Assembly: GCA_964351885.1 (NCBI GenBank)
Contig: CAYGPP010000010.1
Location: 1-52,165, forward strand
DNA: 52,165 nt
Reading direction: 5' to 3'
DNA from: Marinoscillum sp964351885
GTDB lineage: Bacteria > Bacteroidota > Bacteroidia > Cytophagales > Cyclobacteriaceae
Every line of letters starts with the position of its first letter. Within the stretch, counting starts at the first letter, position 1. Both the position numbers and the translations under genes were made by a program. Shown in pieces: positions 23,307-32,558 of the stretch. Under the pieces are notes generated by a model. That model saw nothing but the letters and a program-made list of their open reading frames with translations. It made no database searches and had not been told where the DNA came from.

Positions 23307-24377
23307 TTACTTGATATATCTAAAATCCTGACCGTCTTTCACCTGTACGACCGTCTCGTAGATGAGCTGAATCGTCTGCTCCAGATCGTCTTTCGCACAA
23401 GTCTCCACAGTTGTATGCATATACTTCAACGGAATAGAAATCAAAGCCGAAGCAACACCCTCATTGCTATAAGCAAATGCATCGGTATCAGTCCCTGTTG
23501 AGCGTGAGCTAGCTCTCCGCTGGAACGGAATTTTCTTACGCTCCGCCACGTCTATGATCATATCCAACACATTGTTTTGCACTGCAGGTCCATAACAAAC
23601 AGTCGGACCCTGTCCGCATTTGATATCTCCGCTAGTTATCTTGTCGTACATCGGGGACTGAGTATCATGGGTAACATCCGTAACAATCGCCAAGTCTGGT
23701 TTAATCCGGTGTGCAATCATTTCCGCACCACGCAATCCTATCTCCTCCTGGACCGCATTGACTACATAAAGTCCAAAAGGAAGCTTAATGTCATTTTCTT
23801 TCAGTCTTCTCGCTACCTCTGCAATCATAAACCCACCAATCCTATTATCTAGAGCTCGTCCAGTTAGGTACTTTTCATTCAGCTCCATCAACTCATCCTC
23901 AAACGTTATTACAGAGCCAACCGTAATTCCCATTCCCTCAACCTCTTCTTTGGTTTCAGCTCCTACATCGATGAATATATTTTTTAAGGTTGGTGCATCT
24001 TCCTTGTCTTTTCGCACATGAATCGCTGGCCATCCAAAGACCCCTTTCACAACCCCTTTCTTTTTCGTATGAATGTTCACGCGCATCGACGGAGCAATCT
24101 GATGATCAGATCCGCCATTCCTCACAACATAGATGTATCCTTGATCAGTGATGTAGTTAACAAACCAGCTGATCTCATCTGCATGCGCTTCTATCACCAC
24201 TTTATACTTTGCCTCAGGATTGATGATAGCAGCCACTGATCCGTATGTATCTATGAAATAGTCATCTACATATTCCCGCACATAATCCAACCATATTTGC
24301 TGGCCTGCGGATTCAAAACCAGTAGGTGAAGCAACATTCAAATATTCAAAGAGAAAATCTCTACTCTTTTTATCCAT
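23307..24377 (-). CDS. M42 family glutamyl/leucyl aminopeptidase
   Basis: The ATG at 24377 is preferred over a TTG three codons upstream, giving 356 residues. All metal and catalytic residues of M42 enzymes are present: H65 in VVIEAHADEISW, D177 in TGRALDNRIGG, the glutamate pair E211/E212 in AVQEEIGLRGA, D234 in IVTDVTHD and H321 in YMHTTVE. It should remove N-terminal residues from peptides in the cytoplasm as a large tetrahedral assembly. The gene follows the carboxylase gene by 41 nt on the same strand and ends at a terminator. Confidence 0.93.
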   Translation of the reverse strand: MDKKSRDFLFEYLNVASPTGFESAGQQIWLDYVREYVDDYFIDTYGSVAAIINPEAKYKVVIEAHADEISWFVNYITDQGYIYVVRNGGSDHQIAPSMRVNIHTKKKGVVKGVFGWPAIHVRKDKEDAPTLKNIFIDVGAETKEEVEGMGITVGSVITFEDELMELNEKYLTGRALDNRIGGFMIAEVARRLKENDIKLPFGLYVVNAVQEEIGLRGAEMIAHRIKPDLAIVTDVTHDTQSPMYDKITSGDIKCGQGPTVCYGPAVQNNVLDMIIDVAERKKIPFQRRASSRSTGTDTDAFAYSNEGVASALISIPLKYMHTTVETCAKDDLEQTIQLIYETVVQVKDGQDFRYIK

Positions 24378-24418
24378 AATCTTCAATCAATAAAATGTTA
24401 TTAGTTCTCAATATTCTA

Positions 24419-26005
24419 TTAAAGCGGAATGTTACCATGCTTCTTACGAGGCATTTTATCCACTTTATTTTCAAGCATATCATACGCTCGGATTAGCTTT
24501 TCTCTTGTATTGTGCGGCAATATCACTTCATCTATAAAGCCACGCTCCGCAGCTTTATATGGGTTAGCAAATTTCTCCGTGTACTCATTGATTTTCTCCT
24601 GAAGCTTCGCGTCAGGATCTTCAGACCCTTGAATTTCATGCCTAAATATTATCTCAGCAGCACCTTGCGCTCCCATCACCGCAATTTCAGCAGTAGGCCA
24701 TGCAAAATTCATGTCGGATCCAATATGCTTCGAATTCATCACATCATAAGCTCCTCCATATGCCTTTCTGGTAATCACTGAAATCCTTGGCACAGTAGCT
24801 TCGCTAAAGGCATACAATAATTTGGCACCATTAGAAATGATTCCATTCCACTCCTGATCCGTTCCAGGCAGGAATCCTGGCACATCTACAAATACCAGCA
24901 ATGGAATATTGAAAGCATCACAAAAGCGCACGAATCTGGCAGCCTTTTTACTACAGTCATTATCCAAGACCCCTGCCAAACTCATTGGCTGATTCGCAAC
25001 AATACCGATACTTCTACCAGCTAAATGTGCAAAGCCTACTACTATATTATCAGCATAGTTTTCGTGCACTTCAAAGAAAGAATCTTGATCTACTACTCCA
25101 TGAATCACGTCCTTAATGTTATAGGGCTGATTAGGATTATCAGGAAGTATCTGATCTAGTACTTCCACTACTTCAGAGCTCTTCGCCTCGTAAGGCATTC
25201 TCGGTGGTTCCTCTTCACAATTTGATGGGATGTAGTTTAGTATCTTTTTTATATCGAGAATACAGGCTGCCTCATTCTTAGAAGTAAAGTGCGTTACTCC
25301 ACTTTTGGTACCATGTGCACTAGCTCCCCCAAGTTCCTCAGAAGTTACTTCTTCCCGAGTAACAGTTTTCACTACATTAGGCCCTGTGACAAACATATAG
25401 CTCGTCTGTTCAACCATGAAGATAAAATCTGTAATGGCTGGAGAATAAACCGCTCCCCCAGCACACGGACCCATAATGGCAGAAATCTGAGGAATCACCC
25501 CTGATGCTCGTGTATTTCTATAAAAGATATCGGCATATCCTCCCAAAGAATTAACACCTTCTTGAATCCGCGCTCCTCCCGAATCATTTAACCCTATCAA
25601 CGGCGCTCCGTTCTTCATGGCCATGTCCATAATCTTCACAATCTTCTCAGCAAAAGTCTCAGAAAGTGAACCTCCAAACACCGTGAAATCCTGACTAAAT
25701 ACATAAACCAATCGTCCGTTGATAGTACCGTAACCGGTAACCACACCATCACCTAGAAATTTCTGCTTTTCCATCCCAAACTCAACAGAACGATGCATCA
25801 CCAACTTTCCGATCTCTTGAAAAGATGCCTTATCCATCAAAAGATCTATTCGCTCACGAGCAGTTAGTTTTCCTTTCTCGTGCTGCTTCTTAATGCGAGA
25901 CTCTCCCCCTCCAAGAAGAGCCTGCTCGTTGAGCTCTTTTAGCTCATTGATTTTCTCGCTTGTTGACTTGATATTTGTTGCACTTTTAGGCTTATTCGTA
26001 CTCAT
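24419..26005 (-). CDS. pccB: Acyl-CoA (propionyl-CoA) carboxylase, beta subunit
   Basis: A 528-residue carboxyltransferase of normal length. The N-half (about 30-285) has GKLTARERIDLLMDK, SQDFTVFGGSLSE and GLNDSGGARIQEG; the C-half (about 290-520) has GRSIGIVANQPMSLAGVLDND, FVDVPGFLPGTDQE and ITRKAYGGAYDVM. It transfers carboxyl from biotin to acyl-CoA, most likely propionyl-CoA, forming methylmalonyl-CoA. The biotin carboxylase and carrier subunits are not in the window, so the holoenzyme is assembled from genes elsewhere. A short AAGG lies seven bases upstream of the ATG. Substrate choice is by family resemblance. Confidence 0.92.
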   Translation of the reverse strand: MSTNKPKSATNIKSTSEKINELKELNEQALLGGGESRIKKQHEKGKLTARERIDLLMDKASFQEIGKLVMHRSVEFGMEKQKFLGDGVVTGYGTINGRLVYVFSQDFTVFGGSLSETFAEKIVKIMDMAMKNGAPLIGLNDSGGARIQEGVNSLGGYADIFYRNTRASGVIPQISAIMGPCAGGAVYSPAITDFIFMVEQTSYMFVTGPNVVKTVTREEVTSEELGGASAHGTKSGVTHFTSKNEAACILDIKKILNYIPSNCEEEPPRMPYEAKSSEVVEVLDQILPDNPNQPYNIKDVIHGVVDQDSFFEVHENYADNIVVGFAHLAGRSIGIVANQPMSLAGVLDNDCSKKAARFVRFCDAFNIPLLVFVDVPGFLPGTDQEWNGIISNGAKLLYAFSEATVPRISVITRKAYGGAYDVMNSKHIGSDMNFAWPTAEIAVMGAQGAAEIIFRHEIQGSEDPDAKLQEKINEYTEKFANPYKAAERGFIDEVILPHNTREKLIRAYDMLENKVDKMPRKKHGNIPL

Positions 26006-26168
26006 GTGACCTTTCTTTGGGGTATGACTTGGCAGTAATATAGCGAATGAACTCCTTACTTTGAAGCACTAAAAACTTGAATTTGAAACCTCCATTCAAG
26101 GACTAATCAAAACCAACTTTTCAATTTATAGATTATACTATATTGCGCCCTCAAACTTGCCGAAAGCT

Positions 26169-27098
26169 ATGAAAGTTGCAGTCATTGACATGGGTACGAA
26201 TACCTTTCACTTAATAATTGTCGAGGTTTATTTAGGTGATTTTAAAATTATCTTCCGACAAAAGGAGGCGGTGAAAATTGGTCAGAATGGAATCAATGAC
26301 GGAAAGATTACGGAAGATGCAATTGAAAGAGCTATAAAGACATTGGTAGACTTTAAGGAAATCATTGCCGAACATGGTGCCAGTAAGACGTTTGCTACAG
26401 CAACCAGCGCTATAAGAAATGCTAGAAATGGGTTGGATTTAGTATCACTCATCAAAAGTAAAGTAGGCATTGAAACCCGTGTAATCTCTGGACTGCAAGA
26501 AGCCGAATACATCTACTTCGGAGTACAAAAGGCATTGAAAATTGGAGCGATACCCGCACTCATCATGGATATTGGTGGAGGAAGCATCGAATTTATTATT
26601 GGGACTGATACGGAGATCAAATGGAAGCAAAGCTTTGAGATAGGCGGGCAGAGGATGGTGGAAAAATTTCAGAAAAATGACCCAATGACAGCTGACCAGC
26701 GAATAGAACAGCGAGCATATTTAGAAGACAACTTGCAAGAACTTTTCGATGCTTGTGAACAATATCATCCACAAACCCTTATCGGATCGTCTGGGACTTT
26801 TGATACACTAAGTGATATGTATAGTCTTAAGGAAGAAATATCCCTTGAAGCGGGGTTAACAGAATTTCCAATGACCTTGGCTGGATATAATGCTATTTAT
26901 AAAGAATTGATGGTAAAAACCCGTGATGAGCGCCTTGCCATACCGGGAATGATCCCCCTTCGCGTGGATATGATAGTAGTGGCCTGCGAACTGATTGATT
27001 ATATCATCAAAAAAGTAAAAATAAATGATATCAGGGTTTCAGCTTATGCCCTAAAAGAGGGAGTGCTTCTAAAGACAATCCACTCTCTGGACACCTAA
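26169..27098 (+). CDS. Ppx/GppA family phosphatase (exopolyphosphatase)
   Basis: From the ATG at 26169 (a TTG at 26157 is also open) the product has 309 residues. The ASKHA-type fold is shown by VAVIDMGTNTFHLIIVEV at the start, ATATSAIRNARNG and GLQEAEYIYFGVQ, and IMDIGGGSIEFIIG (second phosphate loop). It removes phosphate from polyphosphate or converts pppGpp to ppGpp. It lacks the C-terminal HD domain of the E. coli protein, as in short Ppx forms. The stop is 3 nt from the convergent DUF4139 gene. The 163-nt gap upstream to pccB holds no clear site. Confidence 0.92.
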   Translation: MKVAVIDMGTNTFHLIIVEVYLGDFKIIFRQKEAVKIGQNGINDGKITEDAIERAIKTLVDFKEIIAEHGASKTFATATSAIRNARNGLDLVSLIKSKVGIETRVISGLQEAEYIYFGVQKALKIGAIPALIMDIGGGSIEFIIGTDTEIKWKQSFEIGGQRMVEKFQKNDPMTADQRIEQRAYLEDNLQELFDACEQYHPQTLIGSSGTFDTLSDMYSLKEEISLEAGLTEFPMTLAGYNAIYKELMVKTRDERLAIPGMIPLRVDMIVVACELIDYIIKKVKINDIRVSAYALKEGVLLKTIHSLDT

Positions 27099-27101
27099 AT
27101 C

Positions 27102-28688
27102 TTACAATCCGTTGATTCTTTGATCTCGCGGATACCTGACTTGATATCTAAAATCCCAATGCTTACTTTGGACCGAAGAAAGATCGAAAGCCCACTTGAT
27201 CTCACCACTGTTTCTATTCAAAATCCCTCCATTCAGTTCAATATCATTTACTTCAATGTCATCATTCTTACTAATAGGTAACTGGTCAAATACTTCCATA
27301 GAAATAGTTTTCGGCTTACTGTTTACCACCTTGATTTCATACTCGAAATCTACCTTACGCTTGCTTCCAAGAGTCTGATCGTCTGTAAATTCACGCACTG
27401 CTTTGTGATCAATTGTTACAGATTGGTCTATTCCGAAAGAAATATTAAAATCATCTAGTTCCTGACTAGGATTGACATAAGTCTTATTAATGAATCCTCC
27501 ATCATAGAATACATTCATGTGTCCTGGCATTAGATTCATAGACTTCCAATCTTTGGTCTTCGCAACGAGAAATACTTTTTCAGAAACACGAGGAACAGAC
27601 TGGTAAACGAAATCCGCTGAAAGCTTTTCAATTCTTATGGAAACAATCGTCGGCTTGCTCCCAGATTTGATGGTAGCAGGCAGACCAACCTCATAATTGA
27701 CGGCAAGTAATCCTTCATTAATGGAAACCATATTGTAAGCCACAACATCTTCGTCAGCTATCTCCATCATAGGTGCTGATGACATTAAGGCATCAGAACG
27801 CATACTTGCTTGCTTATTGCGAAACTGAATCTCTCTAGCAAAATCAAGATACCAAGGGCTCAATTTGGGAATTGAAGCACCATTAGTAGGGCTATTAGTG
27901 CTCAGTGATAGTTTAACATTCTCCCACTTTTCACCAGTACTCTGGGTTACCGTTGCTTTATAAATCAGATCCAAATCATCTAGCGACTTATCGGCACGCA
28001 AATCATAAGAAGGATTCCAAGATGCTCCTCGTACCAGATATTTCAGTTCCAATTCGATAGGTTGCGTCTTCCTATTGCTTATCTCCACGACAATTTCCCC
28101 AGATACCTTTTGCTCCTTGCTGTTTTCCTGATTTAACTGGTTTTGTAGTTGCTGCAAGTCCTTTTGCTCTTTCTCTTTATCTAGCTTTGCAACATAGCGC
28201 TCTTGGTGGATCACGAAAAGTCTGTTGCTATAAAAATCTGCCATTGCCTTCAATTCACTTGCTGTCACATGAGACTCCCCTCCGCCTATCACTTTGTTTG
28301 CCTTCAGTAAATCTTCTTCCGCATCGAGTACTGATAGTTTAGCCGATAAATCTGATATCCTCCTGTTCCTACTTTCAATCAGTTCCTTCAGCTCTTTGAT
28401 TGTTTTAGATGATTCTTCACCTGTCAAATAATTATATCGATAAGAAGTGCCCAAAATGACGAAATCTCCTTTCCCCTTGACTTGAATAGAATTTTGATCC
28501 AATTGATTGGATAAACCTGTAAAGACCAATTCACTGGTGTATGCATCAATATTGGTCTTTGCAACCCTATGTACTTCCGCCTGGTTGAGAAAAACTGTAA
28601 CTCGATCAACCGTAGAAACCACGTCTGTTGCAAATAGGGAAATAGAAATAAGTGTGATAAAAAATGTGAGCGATATTTTCATATTCAT
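27102..28688 (-). CDS. DUF4139 domain protein (mucoidy inhibitor MuiA family)
   Basis: The 528-residue protein has a signal peptide (ISLTFFITLISISLFA). Residues about 25-125 are DUF4140 (VDRVTVFLNQAEVHRVAK), 125-200 a predicted coiled coil with LQQLQNQLNQENSKEQ, and 205-525 the DUF4139 beta domain (SYDLRADKSLDDLDLIYKAT and SVQSKHWDFRYQVRYPRD). It is periplasmic or cell-surface. MuiA-like proteins affect mucoid polysaccharide in Pseudomonas, but the function is not known in Bacteroidota. Either of two ATGs (28688 or 28682) could be used; the first gives two extra residues. Confidence 0.85.
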   Translation of the reverse strand: MNMKISLTFFITLISISLFATDVVSTVDRVTVFLNQAEVHRVAKTNIDAYTSELVFTGLSNQLDQNSIQVKGKGDFVILGTSYRYNYLTGEESSKTIKELKELIESRNRRISDLSAKLSVLDAEEDLLKANKVIGGGESHVTASELKAMADFYSNRLFVIHQERYVAKLDKEKEQKDLQQLQNQLNQENSKEQKVSGEIVVEISNRKTQPIELELKYLVRGASWNPSYDLRADKSLDDLDLIYKATVTQSTGEKWENVKLSLSTNSPTNGASIPKLSPWYLDFAREIQFRNKQASMRSDALMSSAPMMEIADEDVVAYNMVSINEGLLAVNYEVGLPATIKSGSKPTIVSIRIEKLSADFVYQSVPRVSEKVFLVAKTKDWKSMNLMPGHMNVFYDGGFINKTYVNPSQELDDFNISFGIDQSVTIDHKAVREFTDDQTLGSKRKVDFEYEIKVVNSKPKTISMEVFDQLPISKNDDIEVNDIELNGGILNRNSGEIKWAFDLSSVQSKHWDFRYQVRYPRDQRINGL

Positions 28689-28808
28689 TAGTTTATGTAA
28701 AGGTTAAACAGTTCCTAAGTTGAGGCTTTCCTGCTTCCTATATTCTGACTAATTTGCCAGTCAATTACCTTGCCAAAGGATAACAGGAAGAACTTTGCAA
28801 TTCATCAT

Positions 28809-29888
28809 ATGACTATTAATCACGAATCACTTTTTCAATTTACCAAGGATATTTTAATAGCCGCGGGCTGTCCTGAAAAACAGGCCAGACTCGCCGCTCA
28901 AGTGCTTCTGAGTGCTGATCTCAGAGGTGTTGACTCGCACGGAGTAGCGCGATTGAGCGGTTATATCAGACTAATGGATAAGGGTCGTGTCAATACCAAT
29001 CCGAATATAAAAATTACCCATGAAACGCCTAGTACGGGAGTGGTCGACGGTGATAGTGGACTGGGTTTAGTGGTAGGTCCTGAAGCAATGAATTTAGCAA
29101 TCGAAAAAGCTAAAAAAGTCGGAACAGGTTGGGTTTCAGTTAGAAACTCCAATCACTATGGTATTGCCGGTTATCATTCTATGCTTGCTCTCAAAGATGA
29201 TTGTATTGGTATTTCGATGACCAATGCCAGTCCTTTAGTTGCACCTACTTTTAGCAAAGAACGCTTACTTGGCACCAATCCAATTTCTGTAGCCATTCCA
29301 GCAGATAAAGAACCTCCATTTGTTTTAGATATGGCTACTACCACCGCTGCAAACGGTAAGCTTGAAATTCTTCAAAGAAAAAATAAGAACACTCCTTCTG
29401 GTTGGGTACAAGATGCCGAGGGTCAATCGACAACTGATCCATATGGTGTTAAAAATGGTGGCGCCTTACTTCCTCTTGGTGGCGATAAAGAACACGGCTC
29501 TCATAAAGGCTATGGCCTTTCATCAGTAGTTGATATTTTCTCAGCAGTCTTATCCGGAGCGAATTATGGGCCCTGGGTTCCTCCTTTTGTTGCATTTATG
29601 GATCCAGTCAGCGATCCAGTAGGTAAAGGAATTGGTCATTTTTTCGGAGCAATGAGAATAGATGCTTTTCGCCCTGCCGGAGAGTTCAAATCCCACATGG
29701 ACAATTGGATTCAACGATTCAGAAAAGCAGAGCCAGTGATGGAGGGACATGACGTACTCATTCCCGGTGACCCAGAAAGAAAACTAGAAGCTGAAAGAAA
29801 ACGAGACGGCATCCCTCTATTAGAAGTAGTAACCAATGACCTTAAAGAGCTGTCGGATCGTTTTGAGGTTACTTTTCCAGAGCATTAA
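28809..29888 (+). CDS. Malate/L-lactate dehydrogenase family oxidoreductase (Ldh_2)
   Basis: The ATG at 28809 gives 359 residues; a TTG at 28770 would add 13 residues. The type-2 malate/lactate/ureidoglycolate fold is shown by LSADLRGVDSHGVARLSGYI with the catalytic histidine, NSNHYGIAGYHSMLAL, LLGTNPISVAIPA and GSHKGYGLSSVVDIFSAVLSG. These NAD(P)-dependent enzymes reduce 2-oxoacids or oxidise ureidoglycolate; the substrate cannot be set from sequence. It lies 12 nt upstream of the helicase gene and in the same reading frame. Upstream, the 120-nt divergent gap to the DUF4139 gene contains only a small TGACT-N8-AGTCA dyad at 28746-28763. Confidence 0.9.
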   Translation: MTINHESLFQFTKDILIAAGCPEKQARLAAQVLLSADLRGVDSHGVARLSGYIRLMDKGRVNTNPNIKITHETPSTGVVDGDSGLGLVVGPEAMNLAIEKAKKVGTGWVSVRNSNHYGIAGYHSMLALKDDCIGISMTNASPLVAPTFSKERLLGTNPISVAIPADKEPPFVLDMATTTAANGKLEILQRKNKNTPSGWVQDAEGQSTTDPYGVKNGGALLPLGGDKEHGSHKGYGLSSVVDIFSAVLSGANYGPWVPPFVAFMDPVSDPVGKGIGHFFGAMRIDAFRPAGEFKSHMDNWIQRFRKAEPVMEGHDVLIPGDPERKLEAERKRDGIPLLEVVTNDLKELSDRFEVTFPEH

Positions 29889-29900
29889 TTCAGTAATAAA

Positions 29901-31619
29901 TTGGATCAAAGCACCGCATTATCTCTCCTCAAAGCTGGACAAAACGTCTACCTAACTGGTTCTGCTGGTACAGGGAAAACTTATGTCATCAACCAGTACA
30001 TTGAATACCTACGAGCGCGTGAAGTGCCTCTTGCAATTACGGCCTCTACGGGAATCGCCGCAACCCATGTAGGTGGTCAGACTATCCATTCTTGGTCTGG
30101 CGTAGGAATCAGAGATACAGTTGGCCCTAAGGAGTTAGAGCAAATAGGTAAGAACCGTCAGACGATTACTAGAATCAAATCGGTTAAGGTTCTTGTGATT
30201 GATGAAATTTCGATGCTTTCTGGTAAAGTCCTTACTGCTATTAGTGACATACTCAAGCATTTCCGCAAAAGCTCAGAGCCATTTGGTGGAGTTCAAATAA
30301 TTCTTTCAGGAGACTTTTTCCAATTACCTCCAGTATCAAGAGAGGTAATTAGTAATAGAGAAAAATTTGCATTCATGGCACCTGTCTGGGTGGAAGCTGG
30401 TTTAAAGATTTGTTGTCTAACGAAGCAATTCCGACAAGGAAAAGATACGCTGAGTTTCATCCTAGACGAAATCAGAAGTCAAGACATATCTGATGACTCG
30501 CTGGAGCGACTCAGGGAGAAACTAGAAGATGAGACCAAATTACCGGATGCGATCAAGCTTTATACTCATAATGCAGATGTGGACAGCATGAATGCTGCGA
30601 AACTGAAGGAAAACCCCAACCGATCAAAGGCATTTTATGCCGAGACACAAGGAAAATCCAATATTCTAGAAAGTCTTAAAAATTCAGTCTTAGCGTCTGC
30701 AGAGCTTGAATTGAAGGAAGAAGCGCAAGTGATGTTCGTGAAAAACAATCCTGAAAAAGGCTATTTCAATGGCAGTACAGGTATCGTTACTGGTTTTGAT
30801 ATTGAGGAAGGTTATCCAATTGTAGAATTAGTAGACGGTACAGTAATTATTGCCAATCCGGAAGAGTGGACTATAAGTGATGAGAATGAGACCATTCTCG
30901 CATCATTTAGACAAGTTCCTTTAAGATTGGCTTGGGCTATTACAGTGCATAAAAGCCAAGGAATGACGCTGACGCAGGCCACTCTTGACTTGTCAAAAAC
31001 GTTCGAGGCTGGACAAGGGTATGTCGCTCTCTCCAGACTCAAATCATGGGATGGTCTTGTTCTTGAAGGAATCAACAGGGTCTCGTTAGAACTTGATCCA
31101 CTAGCAGTAAAGGCAGATAAGAGGTTTCAGGAATTATCCGAGGAGTCTGAAGATTGGGTAGCTATTCACGATGAAAAGTCCTTGAAGGAAAGTCATTCAA
31201 ACTTCATCAAAAAATGTGGTGGAACAAATGACCCTGAGATCATCGCAAACAATAAGATACGCACCAAGAAGTATTACAAAAAGGAGAAAAAAGAAAACAC
31301 CTACAAAAAGACTTTAGACCTAATCAAACTCGGCAAATCTTTAGCAGAGATCGCCATGGAAAGGGAATTATCTGAAGGAACTATAGTTGGACATCTGGAA
31401 AGAATAAAAGAAGAGGACGCTGAAATGGATCTTGATCGTTTTATGCCTGACAGGAAAATTCTCGACAAGATTCAGAAAACTATTCAAAAGGTCAAATCTC
31501 AAAACCAAGAAGAATACTACGACAAGGAAGGGAATGTGCGAATAGGGGTTTTACACAAGGCGTTAAATGGATCGTTAGACTATGAAACCATTCGTTTAGC
31601 TCGCCTATTTTTTCACTAA
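29901..31619 (+). CDS. Pif1-like SF1 helicase with C-terminal HTH
   Basis: The 572-residue protein has Walker A TGSAGTGKTYV (19-29), IASTG-like motif AITASTGIAATHVGG, Walker B VLVIDEISML, SGDFFQLPPV, and the helicase-end motif AITVHKSQGMTL (motif VI region); around 475-520 a helix-turn-helix KTLDLIKLGKSLAEIAMERE resembles the HTH of RecQ-type helicases. The first in-frame ATG is at residue 105, after Walker A, so the TTG at 29901 must be used. Pif1 helicases unwind DNA 5' to 3' and clear G-quadruplexes and R-loops. The 3' end overlaps the convergent outer-membrane gene by 4 nt. Confidence 0.9.
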   Translation: MDQSTALSLLKAGQNVYLTGSAGTGKTYVINQYIEYLRAREVPLAITASTGIAATHVGGQTIHSWSGVGIRDTVGPKELEQIGKNRQTITRIKSVKVLVIDEISMLSGKVLTAISDILKHFRKSSEPFGGVQIILSGDFFQLPPVSREVISNREKFAFMAPVWVEAGLKICCLTKQFRQGKDTLSFILDEIRSQDISDDSLERLREKLEDETKLPDAIKLYTHNADVDSMNAAKLKENPNRSKAFYAETQGKSNILESLKNSVLASAELELKEEAQVMFVKNNPEKGYFNGSTGIVTGFDIEEGYPIVELVDGTVIIANPEEWTISDENETILASFRQVPLRLAWAITVHKSQGMTLTQATLDLSKTFEAGQGYVALSRLKSWDGLVLEGINRVSLELDPLAVKADKRFQELSEESEDWVAIHDEKSLKESHSNFIKKCGGTNDPEIIANNKIRTKKYYKKEKKENTYKKTLDLIKLGKSLAEIAMERELSEGTIVGHLERIKEEDAEMDLDRFMPDRKILDKIQKTIQKVKSQNQEEYYDKEGNVRIGVLHKALNGSLDYETIRLARLFFH

Positions 31620-32155
31620 AAACCGGTAACTAATCCAAATCGAAACTGTAAGGGACTTTGATAGGGAGAATTACTTCCATCTCCATACAGAAGATTATAT
31701 AGGGCGGTAATCTGAAACGAAAAATTACCACCGAGCGGCTCATTATAACCTAATCCAACAAAAAAACTTGTAAAATCCAATCGATCCGCCTGACCTCCAC
31801 CTACAACCAGGGGTTGTACATTGAGATATTCATATTGCGAATAGGCAAATATCTTGTCTGAGAATGCATATAAAGCAAAGGGTCCTCCGCCATAATTACT
31901 AGCAGAAAAATTACCAAACTTGGTATACTGATACGTGATTTGCATACCAGTGGAAAACTGCTCTGTGACCTTATATCCCACCAAGGGTGAAACGCTTACA
32001 CTTATAAAGTCAGTACCTCCACTGAAACCTCCACCACCACCGAAATAGATCTTATCTTCCCATGAACCTCCAGCACTTGGTGCTCGGTATTGCGCATCGG
32101 CGAGAATACACAAAAAAAGAAAAAATACAACAAGGGATACTCTGTGTGATTTCAT
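31616..32155 (-). CDS. Outer-membrane beta-barrel protein, function unknown
   Basis: The 179-residue product has a signal peptide (VSLVVFFLFLCILADAQ) and eight or so amphipathic beta strands ending in aromatic residues, including GMQITYQYTKFGNF and FSFQITALYNLLYG, with the final phenylalanine (FRFGLVTGF) typical of BamA substrates. Glycine-rich turns (GGGGGFSGG) are seen near 36-45. No family is recognised. It follows divIC with the stop and start codons sharing one base (TAATG), so the two are coupled. Convergent to the helicase gene. Confidence 0.82.
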   Translation of the reverse strand: MKSHRVSLVVFFLFLCILADAQYRAPSAGGSWEDKIYFGGGGGFSGGTDFISVSVSPLVGYKVTEQFSTGMQITYQYTKFGNFSASNYGGGPFALYAFSDKIFAYSQYEYLNVQPLVVGGGQADRLDFTSFFVGLGYNEPLGGNFSFQITALYNLLYGDGSNSPYQSPLQFRFGLVTGF

Positions 32156-32454
32156 TACTCCTCTACAATAATGAAGATATCTTCCGACTCCTTCTTCATC
32201 AAATACTTCTCACGAGCAAGCTTTTCTAGAAGGTCTTTATTATTAAGTAAAGCTTCACGATCGTTTTTCACTTCCACAATTTTACTTTCATAAAACTCTT
32301 TGGCATTTTCCAGTTCTGCCTCCTTATGGCTCAATTTCCATTGCGAAATCACGTCATTGGAGTCAAAAAACAACATCCACAGTAGAAATAGAACTGAAGT
32401 CAAAAAATAGAAATTTCTAAAAATGCGCGGAACCCTTTGGAATAGACTCTTCAT
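32155..32454 (-). CDS. FtsB/DivIC-family septum formation protein
   Basis: The ATG at 32454 gives about 99 residues, the normal FtsB/DivIC size (a longer frame to 32541 is open but includes the eno terminator). There is a short cytoplasmic start MKSLFQRVPR, one membrane span at about 15-33 (FYFLTSVLFLLWMLFF), a coiled coil from 40 to 75 (SHKEAELENAKEFYESKIVE) and the conserved end LAREKYLMKKESEDIFIIVE. It bridges FtsL and FtsQ at the division site. An ATG at 32463 would add three residues. Confidence 0.85.
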   Translation of the reverse strand: MKSLFQRVPRIFRNFYFLTSVLFLLWMLFFDSNDVISQWKLSHKEAELENAKEFYESKIVEVKNDREALLNNKDLLEKLAREKYLMKKESEDIFIIVEE

Positions 32455-32469
32455 AATTACCATAAAGAT

Positions 32470-32520
32470 AAAAAAAAGAGCTGATTTCGCTACACATTGT
32501 GTATATCGAATATCAGCTCT
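32470..32520 (-). terminator. Long intrinsic terminator between eno and divIC
   Basis: On the minus strand AGAGCTGAT (32512-32520) pairs with ATCAGCTCT (32477-32485); an inner CGAA/TTCG and TACACA-T-TGTGTA extend the structure to about 44 nt. It is followed by a run of T at 32470-32476. It is placed right after eno and directly ahead of the divIC start. Confidence 0.85.
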
Positions 32521-32558
32521 AAATTCATTGCATTTGACCAAAGGTCTAAAGGCCCATA

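Noticed and set aside
28746..28763. TGACT-N8-AGTCA dyad between muiA-like and dehydrogenase genes
   Set aside because: Arms of five bases are short enough to arise by chance; mentioned in the gene entry only.
32455..32541. Longer divIC reading frame
   Set aside because: The extension crosses the eno terminator hairpin and has no FtsB similarity; start at 32454 fits family length.
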